In this document: positions 1 through 11,939 of the stretch, in pieces
Layout of the letters: every line of letters begins with the position of its first letter
Position numbering within the stretch: the stretch's first letter is position 1
NCBI GenBank assembly: GCA_964036665.1
Contig: OZ038530.1
Span: 5,718,501 to 5,782,500, forward strand
Source of the DNA: Gordius sp. MW1
Lineage: Eukaryota > Nematomorpha > Gordioida > Gordea > Gordiidae
Reading direction: 5' to 3'
Length of the DNA stretch: 64,000 nt
Position numbers and translations under genes: made by a program
The notes under the pieces: generated by a model
What the model saw: only the letters and a program-made list of their open reading frames with translations
What the model was told of the DNA's origin: nothing
Databases searched by the model: none

Positions 1-99
1 ACATTGGAACAATTCGTTATTAATATATATATCCACTGTTAACACATCTAAAGCATGGTTTAACCTGGGAATCCGGACCGGCCCAGGCCACGCTTCTCG

Positions 100-660
100 T
101 CTCGCCACTACGCTTCATGCCTCTTTGGACCCGTCCTGCAAGCTGCTTAGCCCCAATTTATCGTCTCGGCCGTTAACGTCAACCGTAGGCGGTCCCATTT
201 GATGTCATTTTCTGCCAACAGCCTTGCCTGTAAGCCTCTATCGCGTAATCTTAAAATAAATTGGTCAACAATTCTGTTCTGCAATTCTTCGTTCCCGTAG
301 TTGCAGCTGTTAGCTCCAGCCTTGAGTCTATTTGCGTACGCGTCTATCGTCTCTCTCTGGCCTTGTCGAACCTTTGAGAAATACCTCTTTGCCCTCGCGC
401 ATGAATTCCTCTAAAATAATTTTCTTAGCCGATTTTTAGCATCTTCATATGTAATTCCTGTCTAATCTTGAGGTCTATAGTCCTCTAATATTAATTGGAA
501 TGCCTCCCCCTCGAGGCTGGTTAATAATAGAGCCGCTTTTTGCTCGTCTGTTTCAGGCTTATCCTTAGGTATAGCTCAAATTGTGTTATAAAAGCGTCGA
601 TGTTCTCTGTTATTGTATACTTCTCCATCTCCGCGTAGGTTTCTGCTTCACGTCGCCACT
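100..660 (-). pseudogene. Gypsy-like LTR-retrotransposon Gag remnant
   Basis: Read on the - strand: MEKYTITENIDAFITQFELY, a one-base shift, KPETDEQKAALLLTSLEGEA, a stop, TYEDAKNRLRKL, a stop, then ETIDAYANRLKAGANSCNYG and NEELQNRIVDQFILRLRDRG. This order and spacing is that of the retrotransposon Gag (Retrotrans_gag) domain, which forms the particle shell. Two or more stops and one shift make it dead. Pol would lie beyond base 1. Confidence 0.7.
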
Positions 661-860
661 GTTACGACTGGGAATATTATTTAATACACGTTATGAAGGG
701 ATACAAAAATAGAAAGTAAGTATGTATATCAAACGAATATATAAGGTACAACCAATTAATGGTAATTTAATTGACAGCACATCGGTAAATAACGTATCTC
801 CGGAGGCACTTCGCACTCTAATTACCTCTCTACACTTACTGAGAATTGTTTGCACAATTA
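650..860 (-). repeat. Probable LTR end and primer-binding site of the Gag element
   Basis: On the - strand CCCAGTCGTAACA is followed by GTGGCGACGTGAAG (663-648), the layout of an LTR end (..ACA) followed by a TGGCGAC-type primer site, about 40 bp before the Gag frame. The LTR would run from 664 to about 857; its outer edge is uncertain because a MITE follows at 861. Confidence 0.45.
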
Positions 861-1006
861 GCATGGGCGTAGCAGAGGCGGCTGTTCCCTCTGAATCAAA
901 AATTTGTTGAATTCATTTAAATTATTCCTAAAACTTAATGTTCATTTTGCCCCTCCCCAAAATCATGATTCCCTCCCCCTAATCCAAAACCTGGCTACGC
1001 CCATGC
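861..1006. mobile_element. MITE with GGGCGTAGCC termini, copy 1
   Basis: The ends GCATGGGCGTAGC and inverted GCATGGGCGTAGCCAG enclose about 146 bp rich in CCCCTCCCC. Related copies lie at 23742-23913 and, decayed, at 6365-6555 and 41535-41622. Confidence 0.7.
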
Positions 1007-1088
1007 ATTTCCCAGCTATTTATATCTTACTTTCTACCCTTTGTGTTTGCTTATGTCTTCATCTATCTTACTATTTATGTTTATTTTT

Positions 1089-2747
1089 TAATTGCTATGC
1101 AATTTATGGGCTCGTTTTTGGTTGTCCGTTGTCCGACCGTTACCCTCCCTATCTATTTGCATTGGGTATATTAGGTTATCGATTTTTTAAATTAATGCAT
1201 GAGAAAGAGGTGCCCCACCCCTCATCTCTATCTCCCTCGCTTTCGGGCGGGGTCGGGTTTTAATTGCTACGTTAAATTAATGCATAAGTATATCTAGTAA
1301 CATTGATATTAATTGCTATAATTACCCTATGCCCTCCACTACAAGGGCCTATGCCTCTACTGATATGGGTCCCTGTGCCCCTACAAAAGCCTATGCCTCT
1401 ATTAATGTGGGATCGAACCCCGGCGAACGTTCTGAATGGCTGGTTCGATTCCCGGAGAGGGCAAATTTTTTTTTATTTTTTAAATTAAATTAATATATTT
1501 TTCCTGTTACTACCATTGATAATATGACTTTTTGGCCGTCCGCTTGTTCTATTATTGTTTCATTTTATTATATAATAAACATAAATAAAAGTTGTTTACT
1601 TTTAATTGCTATGCAATTTAACTAGTTTTTGGGTTAGAATCCTGGAGTTTTTTTGACTCTTATGATTGTTCTTGTTACTATCATTGATAATAAGACTTTT
1701 TGGCCGTCCGCTGGCTGCTGACCAATGAAAAAAATGACCATTGGCCAAAATGTGAATCCGAATTTATTTTTTCGTTTTTTTTGACTATTATGATTGTTCC
1801 TGTTACTACCATTGCTATTATGACTTTTGGCCGTCCGCTGGCTCCTGACCGATGGAAAAAATGACCATTGGCCAAAATGTGAATCAAAATTATTTTTTTC
1901 GTTTTTTTTTGACTATTATGATTGTTCCTGTTCCTACCATTGCTATTATGACTTTTTGGCCGTCCGCTGGCTGCTGACCAATGGAATAAAATGACCATTG
2001 GCCAAAATGTAATTCGAAAATTTTTTTTTCGTTTTTTTTGACTATTATGAATTTATATCCACTTTTACCGTGTCCTGGCTGCTGACCAATGAAAAAAAAT
2101 GCCCATTGGCCAAAATGTGATTCCAAAATTTTTTCTTCGTTTTTTTTACTCTTATGAATTTATATCCATTTTTACCGTGAGCTGGCTGCTGACCAATATC
2201 AAAAATGACCATTGGCCAAAGTGAGCATCAAATTTTTTTTTTCCGTTTTTTGGCTATCATTGACTTATAGAGTATCTGTTGGTACTGACCAATGGAGAAA
2301 AAATGACCATTCGCCAAATTTTTGATTGTTTTTAATTAAAAATTGTTCAAATTCAACAAAAAATTTCTCCCAACAATTTTGCAAATTCGTAACATTGTGA
2401 TGTTTTATAATATAATGTTTGTTAGACCCATAATCCCTAAAGGCCTTAAAAACTAATGTAATACGCAACTAGATGCAAACACTAAATCTAACCCTAACCC
2501 TTGCCTATATTACATTTTGCCTATATTACATTTTGCCTATAAATGGAAAATTTGTATAAATAATTAATTAATCATTAGGCATTTAATAACCCCCTATAGG
2601 CATTCTCGCCCCTTCCCACCTTTCTCGCCCATAAATTGCATAGCAAATATGATATATTTATACGAAGTATAGATGAGTCGTCCCCCCTTCCCTTCCCCCC
2701 TTCAGTTCTCCCCTCCCCCTTCCCACGAGGGCCGAAGGCCCGAGTTT
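1089..2747 (+). mobile_element. Modular Helitron-like repeat element, copy 1
   Basis: Starts with AATTGCTATGCAATTTATGG at 1091 and ends in GAGGGCCGAAGGCCCGAG (2727-2744). Inside: a GGGCGGGGTCGGG block, a tRNA-like module (1327-1472), about five tandem units (1681-2330, about 128 bp) with CCAATGG/CCATTGG hairpins, a telomere-like CTAACCCTAACCC (2489-2501), the inverted start motif GCCCATAAATTGCATAGCAA (2627-2646), and a C/T-rich tract. No protein is encoded. It is almost the same as 38087-39851. The Helitron-like class is inferred from a 3' terminal hairpin, subterminal inverted repeats and central tandem repeats; no CTRR end or Rep/Hel gene is seen. Confidence 0.65.
1681..2330 (+). repeat. 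Tandem hairpin units (about 128 bp each)
   Basis: Each unit carries GGCCGTCCGCTGGCTGCTGA followed by CCAATG, an A-run, and TGACCATTGGCC. CCAATGG pairs with CCATTGG, and outer GGCC pairs with GGCC. Between hairpins is a TTCGTTTTTT tract and ATTATGATTGTTCCTGTTAC. Equivalent arrays are at 9680-10310, 16500-17330, 38755-39330 and 47820-48660. Confidence 0.75.
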
Positions 2748-2896
2748 ATTATATTTTTATCTATCATATTGGTTGATTATGGAGAAATTAATATACAATT
2801 ATTGTTGTTTTCTTATTGCTGTTTGAGTACGCAACAAATCCCCCCTCTCTATGCGCAAGCTAACGACCGCCCTAGGGAAAATTAATAAATTAAAAA

Positions 2897-3671
2897 CTGC
2901 TTAATTCAAAGGCAAAGGAGACCCCCAGGAGTGTGGCAATTCAGAGGTAACAAGCTAATTTGCCAAATGAAACTTATGGAGAGGATCTTAGTATCTAGGT
3001 TAAAAAATAAGGTGGAAATATCGGCTAACCAATGGGGATTTGTGACCGGCAAATTCACAAACGATCCCATCTTCGCACAAGATGAATAAATATGGGAAAA
3101 GTGAAGTAACCTACACATGTTATTAATTGACTTGGAGAAACCTTATGACACCTCTGTTGCGATTTAACATGGTGTTGCTTGAGAAAACAAAATATCCCTG
3201 ACGCATATGTACGGTCCATATAAAAACTGATGAATCTTAAAATGTGTGCGTTAGAACGACATTTGGAAACTCCAAACCTTTTTGTTTGATATTGGATTAT
3301 ATCAAGGATCTCCTCTAAGTCCTTATTTATTACGATAACGAGAGATATTTAAAAGACATCTTCTTGGTGTATGCAATATGCCGATTATACAGTACTATGG
3401 GGAAAAAAAGGAGGAAGTATTCAAACGGTATACAAAGAGATAAACGTTCCAGACACCCTTTCGCCATATGACACCTAAAGTACCCGAAAGTACTGGTGAC
3501 ATACCTCGGCTCGGTGCTACATCAAGAGGGAGGTTGTGCAGATGTCAATGCATGGATCCAAAAAGGATGGCTTTTAAATGGCGAGGAAACTACGACAAGA
3601 AGATGCTATTAGGTTAAAGAGCTAGGCTTACAAATCCATCGTATAACCGGTGGAAGTAAAGCATGGGCATT
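2897..3671 (+). pseudogene. RTE-like non-LTR retrotransposon RT fragment, copy 1
   Basis: Broken frames read RRPPGVWQFRGNKLICQMKL, MERILVSRLKNKVEISANQW (GFVTGKF follows), LHMLLIDLEKPYD and GLYQGSPLSPYLL. These are RT motifs of the RTE/BovB kind (in intact members FIDLEKAYD and LYQGSALSPYLF). There are many stops. A second copy at 29750-31059 extends further 5'. Both copies end at the same base, where a hAT end begins. Confidence 0.75.
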
Positions 3672-4112
3672 AATAGTGTTCCGATCTCGTCTCGGTCTTG
3701 AAAGCAAAATCTCGTCTCGGGTGCGATTATGAAAATCTCAATTTCGTCTTAAGTTAGAAAGATCTCGGTCTCGTCTCGACGAGAATTCTCATGTTTAAAC
3801 TAAAAATTTTTTTTTTACTTTATAAATTTTACCCCTTATTATTTTAAAATTCTAATACTTATAAAGAAAATGTAAATTTATATTATTTTAAAATTCTAAT
3901 ACTTATAAAGAAAATGTAAAATTTAAGATGGCTATCAATTTTTTATTTAAAATCTTGTAAACATGTTTAATATCGCTTGTGCTATACTATATATTTTATT
4001 TTATATTCATCTGTTTTCAGAATGTTTTTAACATAAAAACATGTCATTATTAGGCTTGTACATTACGTTACTAAATTGTATAGAGTTACTTACCAATTAA
4101 TACAAATAACAG
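3672..4112 (-). mobile_element. End of a GAGACG-type hAT element fused to RTE copy 1
   Basis: TAGTGTTCCGATCTCGTCTCGG at 3672 matches the right end of the full GAGACG hAT (inverted at 59933). About 120 bp of TCTCGTCTCG repeats follow, then an AT-rich internal part with a 45-bp duplication (3838-3925). The same junction occurs at 31060. Similarity between the two composites stops at AATAACAG (4112 and 31475). Confidence 0.65.
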
Positions 4113-4917
4113 TTTTTATAGTTGTGGTATATACGTGTATACCACGTACCACGTTTTAGTATACCACGTTTTAATGTTCGCGGTATACTTTGATCTTACT
4201 TAGATTTGTTTTATTAATTGTAATGTAAAAGAGTTAAAGAACGGTTCTGCAATCCTTATAATTACAAAAAGGAATTGGTTAAAGGTAGGTACTTTTACCG
4301 CGGGTTAACCTAGACGCGGAAGTGGTTAAGTTTTTTTGACGCTCTTTTTTAATTACTTTTTATTTTTAACTCAGCAACATCTGGTATTCATCGCGCAGCC
4401 CCGTCTGAAGATTTCCAGTACATTGCTCGTTCAATCAAGCCCACCACCTAGGGAAGATTTAACGGCTTTTAAAGCGAAATCTCACATCAATTTTTTCCTT
4501 GTAAATCCAAATCTTTGTAAATAATTTTCAGATCTTTGTAAATATTCCCCATCCCTACGTTTCTCCCCATATATTGTAATTTTCCCGAATATTATAATTT
4601 TCCCTTCGCAATCATTTTAATTATAAAATCTCCTTTATTGTTGTAAATATTTATTCGTATTCGCATTAATAAAGTAATTCCTATTTTTCTTGGTAAAATC
4701 TTTTTACTTACATCGCTACCTCCAAATCGCCGGCTATTTCATTGGTGTCATACGCCCTCTTCAAAAAAAAGAAATCGTAAGTAAAAATATTTTTGCTAAA
4801 ATATTAAAATAAAATTAAGTATTTTATTTGTTATAATGTTGGGATAAAATTAGTAAAAGGTTTTTATTTGAATTTTGGTTTAATTAATTAAATATACTTT
4901 AATAAAAGGATGGATCG

Positions 4918-5020
4918 AGTATTTCTGTTGTAAAATATTAGAATAGGTTTGATCACATAGATTTCTGGTAGAATATGGGAAGAGGTTTGATCACATAGAT
5001 TTTTCTGTTGTAAAATATTA
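4918..5020 (+). repeat. Short tandem repeat with GGTTTGATCACATAGATTT
   Basis: The block TTCTGTTGTAAAATATTAGA plus AGGTTTGATCACATAGATTT occurs about two and a half times between 4918 and 5020. The surrounding 4113-5100 is AT-rich with no coding or element signal that I can see, apart from a GTATACCACGT repeat near 4130-4190. Confidence 0.6.
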
Positions 5021-5424
5021 GATTGAAATTATTAAAAGGTGAATATTCCTGTTGATGTATAATTTCATATAAAGGATAAAGGGTTTTTATGTCTGATAAT
5101 TATACTTTTGATAACTAAAACTCGGGCCTTCGGCCCTCGTGGGAAGGGGGAGAAGGGAAGGGAAGGAGGGGAAGGGAAGGGGGGACGACTCATCTATACT
5201 CCGTATAAATGTATCATATTTGCTATGCAATTTATAGGCGAGAAAGGTGGAAAGGGGCGAGAATGCCTATAGGGGAAGGGGTATTAAATGCCTAATGATT
5301 AATTAATTATTTATACAACTTTTCCATCACTTTATCCAGTGGTAATATTTTCTAATGGTTAGCAGACAGTCTGGTATTAACAAGAACAAAATATTAATTT
5401 AATTTAAAAAAAATTAAAAAAAAA

Positions 5425-5530
5425 ATCCTTTAGTTTTAAAAAAGGGCTAAATTCTGAAACTACCCGCCCGATTCGCTTGTAACTTTACCCGTAGGTGCCC
5501 AGGGCGGCCAGGGGTAAAATAGCTTTTAGG
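5425..5530 (+). repeat. Repeat fragment with CCAGGGCGGCCAGGGG
   Basis: AAAAGGGCTAAATTCT .. CCCGATTCGCT .. TACCCGTAGGTGCCCAGGGC matches 11240-11340. Its class is unknown. The following 5530-6040 is AT-rich without recognisable content. Confidence 0.5.
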
Positions 5531-6364
5531 AACACGTAGGAAGAGGTAATTATTAATTTAATCTTTTTCCCTTTAAATAGGCCTCTCATATATATGTGGT
5601 ATATAAACTCCCAAAATTGGTAAAGAATATACATTACTTTCGTAAAAATCATTATATTTGGCCTATGCTCATGCATATATAAAATAAATATGTCAATATC
5701 TTAGTAAGCCATCAGAATAATAAAAAGGAAAAAAAGAGTTGTCAGGGGGATTTGACAAAATTTTGAAATCATTATTATTCACCCAAAAGGCCTTGTTAGT
5801 CATTTTTTACGCCTAAAGATTGACCTGCCCTACACTAATTATAAATTTCGATTAAAACCAAACCCTTAAGTCTGTTTAAAAGATTGATAAAAATATAAAG
5901 ATTAGAGACCTCTATCATTTGCAAATTCGATTTAACCTAACCTAGAATTAAAATATTTACCAAAATCAATTTACCCTATAATTAATTTCCAATTTCATTT
6001 ACCCCACCCCCCTCGTGAATATACAATATTCAATATTAATAAAAAATAGGGGCACAGGGACCCATATCAGTAGAGGCATAGGCTTTTGTAGGAAAGGATA
6101 TAGGGTAATTATCAATGTTAACCTATTCGAAAACGAAAAAAAAATTTCGATTTATTTGGCCAATGGTCATTTTTTTCCATTGGTCAGTACCAACAGATAC
6201 TCTATAAGTCAATGATAGCCAAAAAAACGGAAAAAAATTTTGATGCTCGCTTTGGCCAATGGTCATTTTTTGCATTGGTCAGCAGCCAGGACACAGTGAA
6301 AGTGGATAATCATCTTGGCAGCCATTCCTGTAGAGGCTGCGGCTAAATATGCATTGTAATCGGC

Positions 6365-6555
6365 CACACCCCTGCGTAGCCCGGGCATAGGGGGAGGCAT
6401 AAAGTGGCGGCTGCCCCCCCCCCCCTAAATTTAAAAAACATTAATATTTATAAAAATTATGACTAAAATTTCAAAACATCGATTCGCCCCTCCCTTAATC
6501 ATTACTGCCCCTCCCCCCCCCCGTCCCTAAATTAAAATCTTGACTACACCCATGA
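6365..6555. mobile_element. Degenerate MITE of the GGGCGTAGCC family
   Basis: Contains GCGTAGCCCGGGCATAGG, a run of C residues, TAATCATTACTGCCCCTCCC and a closing GACTACACCCATGAG, the family's order with many changes. Confidence 0.45.
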
Positions 6556-6559
6556 GTAA

Positions 6560-7110
6560 AACTAGAAGTTATAAGAAATTGATTTGATTTACAACGAATG
6601 AGATGGCAAAAAACAAAAATCAATATAGAATTAAAACGATCTCGCACCAACTAAGGGGCAATCATAACAACTGGGGAAGGTGTGTGTTAATAAATGGTGA
6701 TGAAATGTTTGTGGGAGTTGAAAACAAGCTTAAAAAAAATTAATAAGCACACATTTAATTTAAAAATGTCAGATAAAATACTGAAGAGCTTAAGGACAGT
6801 ATTAACTTGTGTGCCTTAATCGTAATAATTTTATCACCTTCTTCAAACTGAGTGGGTATAATGGCAATTATAATGATTTTAAATTACCAAAAAATTAACA
6901 TCCTTCATTCTATCATTTTCAAATGCTTTGTGGCGTCTTTCATCCCAACTTTTTCCATCAAAATCACTATTGTTTGCCTTTTCACCCATTTTTTCTTTAA
7001 AGCATTATATTTTTTTTTAATTAAATACAAATCTAGTTACATAGAAACAAAGAGAACAAGATAATTAATATATCTAATAATTTCTATAATTAATAAAGTT
7101 AAAATTTAAA
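6560..7110. other. AT-rich block without recognisable content
   Basis: Between a degenerate MITE and the modular units of copy 2. The 70-codon frame at 6852-7064 is hydrophobic low-complexity and I do not support it. Confidence 0.3.
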
Positions 7111-8724
7111 ATAAGAATGGGAATCATTTCATTCCATTGGTCAGCAGGCAACGGACGGCCAAAAAGTCATAATAGCAATGGTAGTAACAGGAACAATCAT
7201 AATAGTCAAAAAAAACTAAAAAAAAACTTGGATTCACATTTTGGCCTATGGTTATTTTTTTTATTGGTCAGCACCCAACGGACGGCCAAAAAGTCTTATT
7301 ATCAATGGTAGTAACAAGAACAATCATAAGAGTCAAAAAAAAACTCCGGTATTCGAACCCAAAAACTAGTTAAATTAACAAAGATTAAAAGTAAACAAAA
7401 CAAGACATTCGGTGCGTGACAAGACATTTGGTGTAGCACAAGACATGCGGTGTAGCACGCCGAATAGGCGGACAAACAAAATGGAAAGTGAGCCCATAAA
7501 TTGCATAGCAATTAAAATGGAAAGCGAGCCCATAAATTGCATAGCATTTAATTAAATAGGGGCACAGGGACCCATATCAGTAGATGCATGGGCCCTTGTA
7601 GTGGAGGGCATAGGGTAATTATCAATGTTAACCTATTCAAAAACGAAAAAAAATTCGAATTATTTGGCCAATGGTCATTTTTTTCAATGGTCAGTAGCCT
7701 GCGGACGGTCAAAAAGTCATATTATCAATGGTATTAACAAGAACAAAATATTAATTTAATTAAATATATACATTGGAGGGTAAACGGACGGACATCAACG
7801 GACAACCAAAAACGAGCCCATAAATTGCATAGCAATTAATATTAAAAAACTCGGGCCTTCGGCCCTCGTGGGAAGGGGGAGGGGAGAAGGGAAGGGGGGA
7901 CGACTCATCTTTACTTCGTATAAATGTATCATATTTGCTATGCAATTTATGGGCGAGAAAGGTGGGAAGGGGCGAGAATGCCTATAGGGGGGTATTAAAT
8001 GCCTAATGATTAATTAATTATTTATACAAATTTTCCATTTATAGGCAAAATGTAATATAGGCAAAATGTAATATAGGCAAGGGTTAGGGTTAGATTTAGT
8101 GTTTGCATCTAGTTGCGTATTACATTAGTTTTTACGGCCTTTAGTGATTATGGGTCTAACAAACATTATATTATAAAACATCACAATGTTAAGAATTTGC
8201 AGAATTGTTGGGAGAAATTTTTGTTGAATTTGAACAATTTTTAATTAAAAAAATCAAAAATTTGGCGAATGGTCATTTTTTCTCCATTGGTCAGTACCAA
8301 TAGATACTCTAAAAGTCAATGATAGCCAAAAAAACGGAAAAAAAAATTTGATGCTCACTTTGGCCAATGGTCATTTTTTTGCAATGGTCAGTAGCCAGCG
8401 GACGGTCAAAAAGTCATATTATCAATGTTACAGTATACAGTTAAAATTATTGGGGTTTAACAAACTATTTAAATTAAATAAATAGGCCCTTGTAGTGGAG
8501 AGCATAGGGTAATTATCAATGTTAACCTATTCAAAAACGAAAAAAAAATTCGATTTATTTGGCCAATGGTCATTTTTTTCAATGGTCAGTAGCCTGCGGA
8601 CGGTCAAAAAGTCATATTATCAATGGTATTAACAAGAACAAAATATTAATTTAATTAAATATATAGATTGGAGGGTAAACGGACGGACATCAACGGACAT
8701 CAACGGACAACCAATGTCAAAGAA

Positions 8725-9650
8725 TTTAAATGATTGAGGGGAAAAATGTGCGCATTAATTATCTAAAAGTATTAAAAATTCTAGATATAATAAACACAAA
8801 AAACATCATATAATAATTAATATAAAATCATCTAAAAGTACCACCTATTTTTGAATTAAAATTTTTTTAAATTAGGTCTTAATGTAAAAATAATTTGATT
8901 TCTTTATTACGATTTAAATTATGGCTTCATTCTAAAAAAAAATTAATCAAAATACCGCAAGAATTGTAGTCACAATACAATGTATTAAAAAATGGTGAAA
9001 GGTTTCTTTAATATACGTTTAATGGAATTGGGATTAATTTGTTTTGAAGACCTTTGATGTAAAAATTTCAATTTAAATTTGCGAAACAGATTTGAATTTT
9101 TCTATATTAAATTGCATTGAAATATAGAAGCTTAATTAAAATAATTTTAAATTAAAATATCAAACTTCAAAAAGCGTTAAAAAATATATTTAAAGAATTT
9201 TTACACTATCACATTAGCAAGGCACCGCCAAAAACTCTTTTCAATCAAGATTTAATCAAAAACTTAAAACTATCATTAATTTAAAAAATCTATTAAACTT
9301 TGTTATAATTATAAGGTAAGCAAGGGCTTGATATGGCTTCGCCGAATTTATGTTAAAACTTTCTAAATTAGTTTTGCCTCTGCTGAACTAATATAAAACT
9401 TTGACTTAGTAGAAAGTTGTAATTATATAGAAAATACCTGGGCTAAGAAGCCATATAAAATTAAAACAACTTGAACGAATTTTGTTATATTTCAAAAAAC
9501 GAAATTATTTAAAAAAACTTTAAATTCCGGAAGTTAGGCATGTGCAAAGAAGAGTATCGTTGACGTTTTGACTATTGAATACAAGGTTTTAATTAAAAAT
9601 GAAAAATATTTTAGGTGTAAGTATGTGTGAATTATAATCAAAAAATATTA
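8725..9650. other. Unique AT-rich block inside modular copy 3
   Basis: About 0.93 kb with no long frame, no terminal repeats and no similarity I recognise elsewhere in the window. It may be captured or inserted DNA. Confidence 0.4.
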
Positions 9651-11216
9651 ATTGCTATTATGTTAAGTTAAATTTCACTTCACACTTTGGCCAATGGTCA
9701 TTTTTTTCATTGGTCCGTACTCAGAGCTGGTCTATAAATACATACGAGTCAAAAAAAAAACGAAAAAAAATTTCATCACATTTTGGCCAATGGTCATTTT
9801 TTTTTCATTGGTCACTCCCAACAGATACTCTATAAGTCAATGTTAGCCAAAAAAACGAGGAAAAAAATTTCACTTCACACTTTGGCCAATGGTCATTTTT
9901 TCCCAGTGGTCAGCAGCCAGAGGACGGCCAAAAAGTCATATTATCAATGGTAGTAACAGAAACAATCATAGGAGTCAAAAAAAACGGGGAAAAAAAATTT
10001 CGAATCACATTTTGGCCAATGGTCATTTTTTTCATTGGTCACTACCAACAGATACTCTATAAGTCAATGTTAGCCAAAAAAACGAGGAAAAAAATTTCAC
10101 TTCACACTTTGGCCAATGGTCATTTTTTTCCGGTGGTCAGCAGCCAGCGGACGGCCAAAAAGTCATATTATCAATGGTAGTATCAGGAACAATCATAAGA
10201 GTCAAAAAAAAACGGGAAAAAAAATTTTCGATTCACACTTTGGCCAAATGGTCATTTTTTTTCATTGGTCAGTAGCCAGCGGACGGCCAAAAAGTCTTAT
10301 TATCAACGGTATTAACAAGAACAATTTATAAATTTAAACAAAAAAATAAAAAATAAATTTGGCCTCTCCGGGATTCGAACCCACATCAAGAGAGGCATAG
10401 GCTTTTGTGGGGGGGGGGCATAGGGACCCATATCAGTAGAGGCACAGGCTCTACTAGGGGAGGGCATAGGGTAATTGTCAATGTTAGTCAAAAAAAACGA
10501 AAAAAATAATTTTCGAATCATACTTTGGCCAGTGGTCATTTCATTCCATTGGTCAGCAGGCAACGGACGGCCAAAAAGTCATTAGCAATGGTAGTAACAG
10601 GAACATCATAATAGTAAAAAAAAACGAAAAAAAAACTTGGATTCATATTTTGGCCAATGGTCATTTTTTTCATTGGTCAGCACCCAACGGACGGCCAAAA
10701 AGTCTTATTATCAATGGTAGTAACAAGAACAATCATAAGAGTAAAAAAAACTCCGGGATTCGAACCCAAAAACTAGTTAAATTAACAAGAATTGAAAGTA
10801 AACAACGAGACAAGACATTCTGTGCAAGACAAGACATTCGGTGCAAGTCATCAAGACATTCGGTGCAAGACAAGACATTCGGTGCAAGACAAGACAAGAC
10901 ACCAAACAGCGTTACAAACAAAATGGAAAGCGAGCCCATAAATTGCATAGCAATTAAAACTTTTGTAGGGGCACAGGGACCCATATCAGTAGAGGCATAG
11001 GCTTTTGTATGAAAGGATATAGGGTAATTATCAATGTTAACCTATTCGAAAACGAAAAAAAAATTTCGATTTATTTGGCCAATGGTCATTTTTTTCAATG
11101 GTCAGTAGCCAGCGGACGGTCAAAAAGTCACATTATCAATGTTACAGTATACAGTCAAAATTATTGGGGTATAACAAACTATTTAAATTAAATAAATAAA
11201 ATTCAAAGTAATAGCT

Positions 11217-11350
11217 CTTGCAGGATCCTAAAATTCCTTTTAGTTTAAAAAAGGGCTAAATTCTAAAACTACCGGCCCGATTCGCTCGAAACTTTACCCG
11301 TAGGTGCCCAGGGCGGCCAGGGGTAAAATAGCTTTTTCAGATTCCTAAAA
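11217..11350 (+). repeat. Repeat fragment with CCAGGGCGGCCAGGGG, second copy
   Basis: Partner of 5425-5530 with the same GTAGGTGCCCAGGGCGGCC core, inserted among modular units of copy 3. Confidence 0.5.
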
Positions 11351-11639
11351 TACCTTTTCGTTTTAAAAATATCGGAAATTTTCCGGGCAGTTTCATAAAA
11401 AAAATTTGGATTTATATGGCCAATGGTCATTTTTTTCAATGGTCAGTAGCCTGCGGACGGTCAAAAAGTCATATTATTAATGGTATTAACAAGAACAAAA
11501 TATTAATTTAATTAAATATATACATTGGAGGGTAAACGGACGGACATCAACGGACAACGGACATCAACGGACAACCAAAAACGAGCCCATAAATTGCATA
11601 GCAATTAAAACTCTTTAAAGCCCTAAAAGCTACAGCTAA

Positions 11640-11889
11640 AGTTCAAATTTTATGCGGATATAGAGTTGAAATTGATTAAACTTTGTGCAACATTCATTAT
11701 CCTAAATGTGGATCATACAAAATAGAAAAAAATTAATTTATTATAATTGATAATGATGGCAAATAAAGAAAATTTTAAGCCGAGATCTCGACAATAAAAT
11801 CTCGTCTCGTCTCGAGTTCAAAATTCTCGTCTCGATCTCGACTCAATTTTTCAAATTGTCTGAGATTTTTCTCGGTTTTCCGCATCACT
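11640..11889 (+). mobile_element. Isolated end of a GAGACG-type hAT element
   Basis: The block 11775-11889 contains repeated TCTCGTCTCG and ends, read inverted, TAGTGATGCGGAAAACCGAG, which matches the left end of the full element at 56154 (TAGTGATCCGACAAAACCGAG). No partner end is found to the left, so it is a truncated copy. Confidence 0.55.
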
Positions 11890-11939
11890 AGGCATTAAAG
11901 GCCACGAGAAAAATTTTTAAAAGCCACGGAGATGAGAAA

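Larger units (their letters stand above)
5117..7838 (-). mobile_element. Modular Helitron-like repeat element, copy 2
   Basis: Reverse orientation: terminal hairpin CTCGGGCCTTCGGCCCTCG at 5121-5139, A/G-rich tract, inverted start motif near 5235, hairpin units at 6150-6300 and 7120-7310, tRNA-like modules near 6045 and 7557, and the start palindrome at 7817-7835. It is interrupted by an unrelated block (5425-6040) and a degenerate MITE. Its 5' end touches the 3' hairpin of the next copy (7847), a head-to-tail arrangement. Confidence 0.55.
7846..11611 (-). mobile_element. Modular Helitron-like repeat element, copy 3
   Basis: Terminal hairpin at 7850-7870, inverted start motif near 7935, GGGTTAGGGTTAG at about 8082-8094, repeated CCAATGG hairpin units (8260-8720, 9680-10310, 10520-10720), repeated AAGACATTCGGTGCAAGACA tandem at 10815-10895, and start palindromes at 10942 and 11592. 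A block of unique AT-rich DNA (8725-9650) lies inside and a second block (11217-11350) is shared with 5425-5530. Confidence 0.55.

Noticed and set aside
904-1263. 119-aa open frame on the + strand
   Set aside because: It spans a MITE and the start of a modular repeat; residues are low-complexity and not conserved in copy 6.
1681-2126. Open frames of 105 and 78 aa on the - strand
   Set aside because: They are readings of the tandem hairpin units, repeated wherever the array occurs.
2489-2501. Possible chromosome end from CTAACCC repeats
   Set aside because: Only two units, always within the modular element.
10800-10900. Repeated AAGACATTCGGTGCAAGACA resembling a CRISPR array
   Set aside because: Repeats are contiguous without unique spacers, in a eukaryotic transposon; it is a simple tandem repeat.
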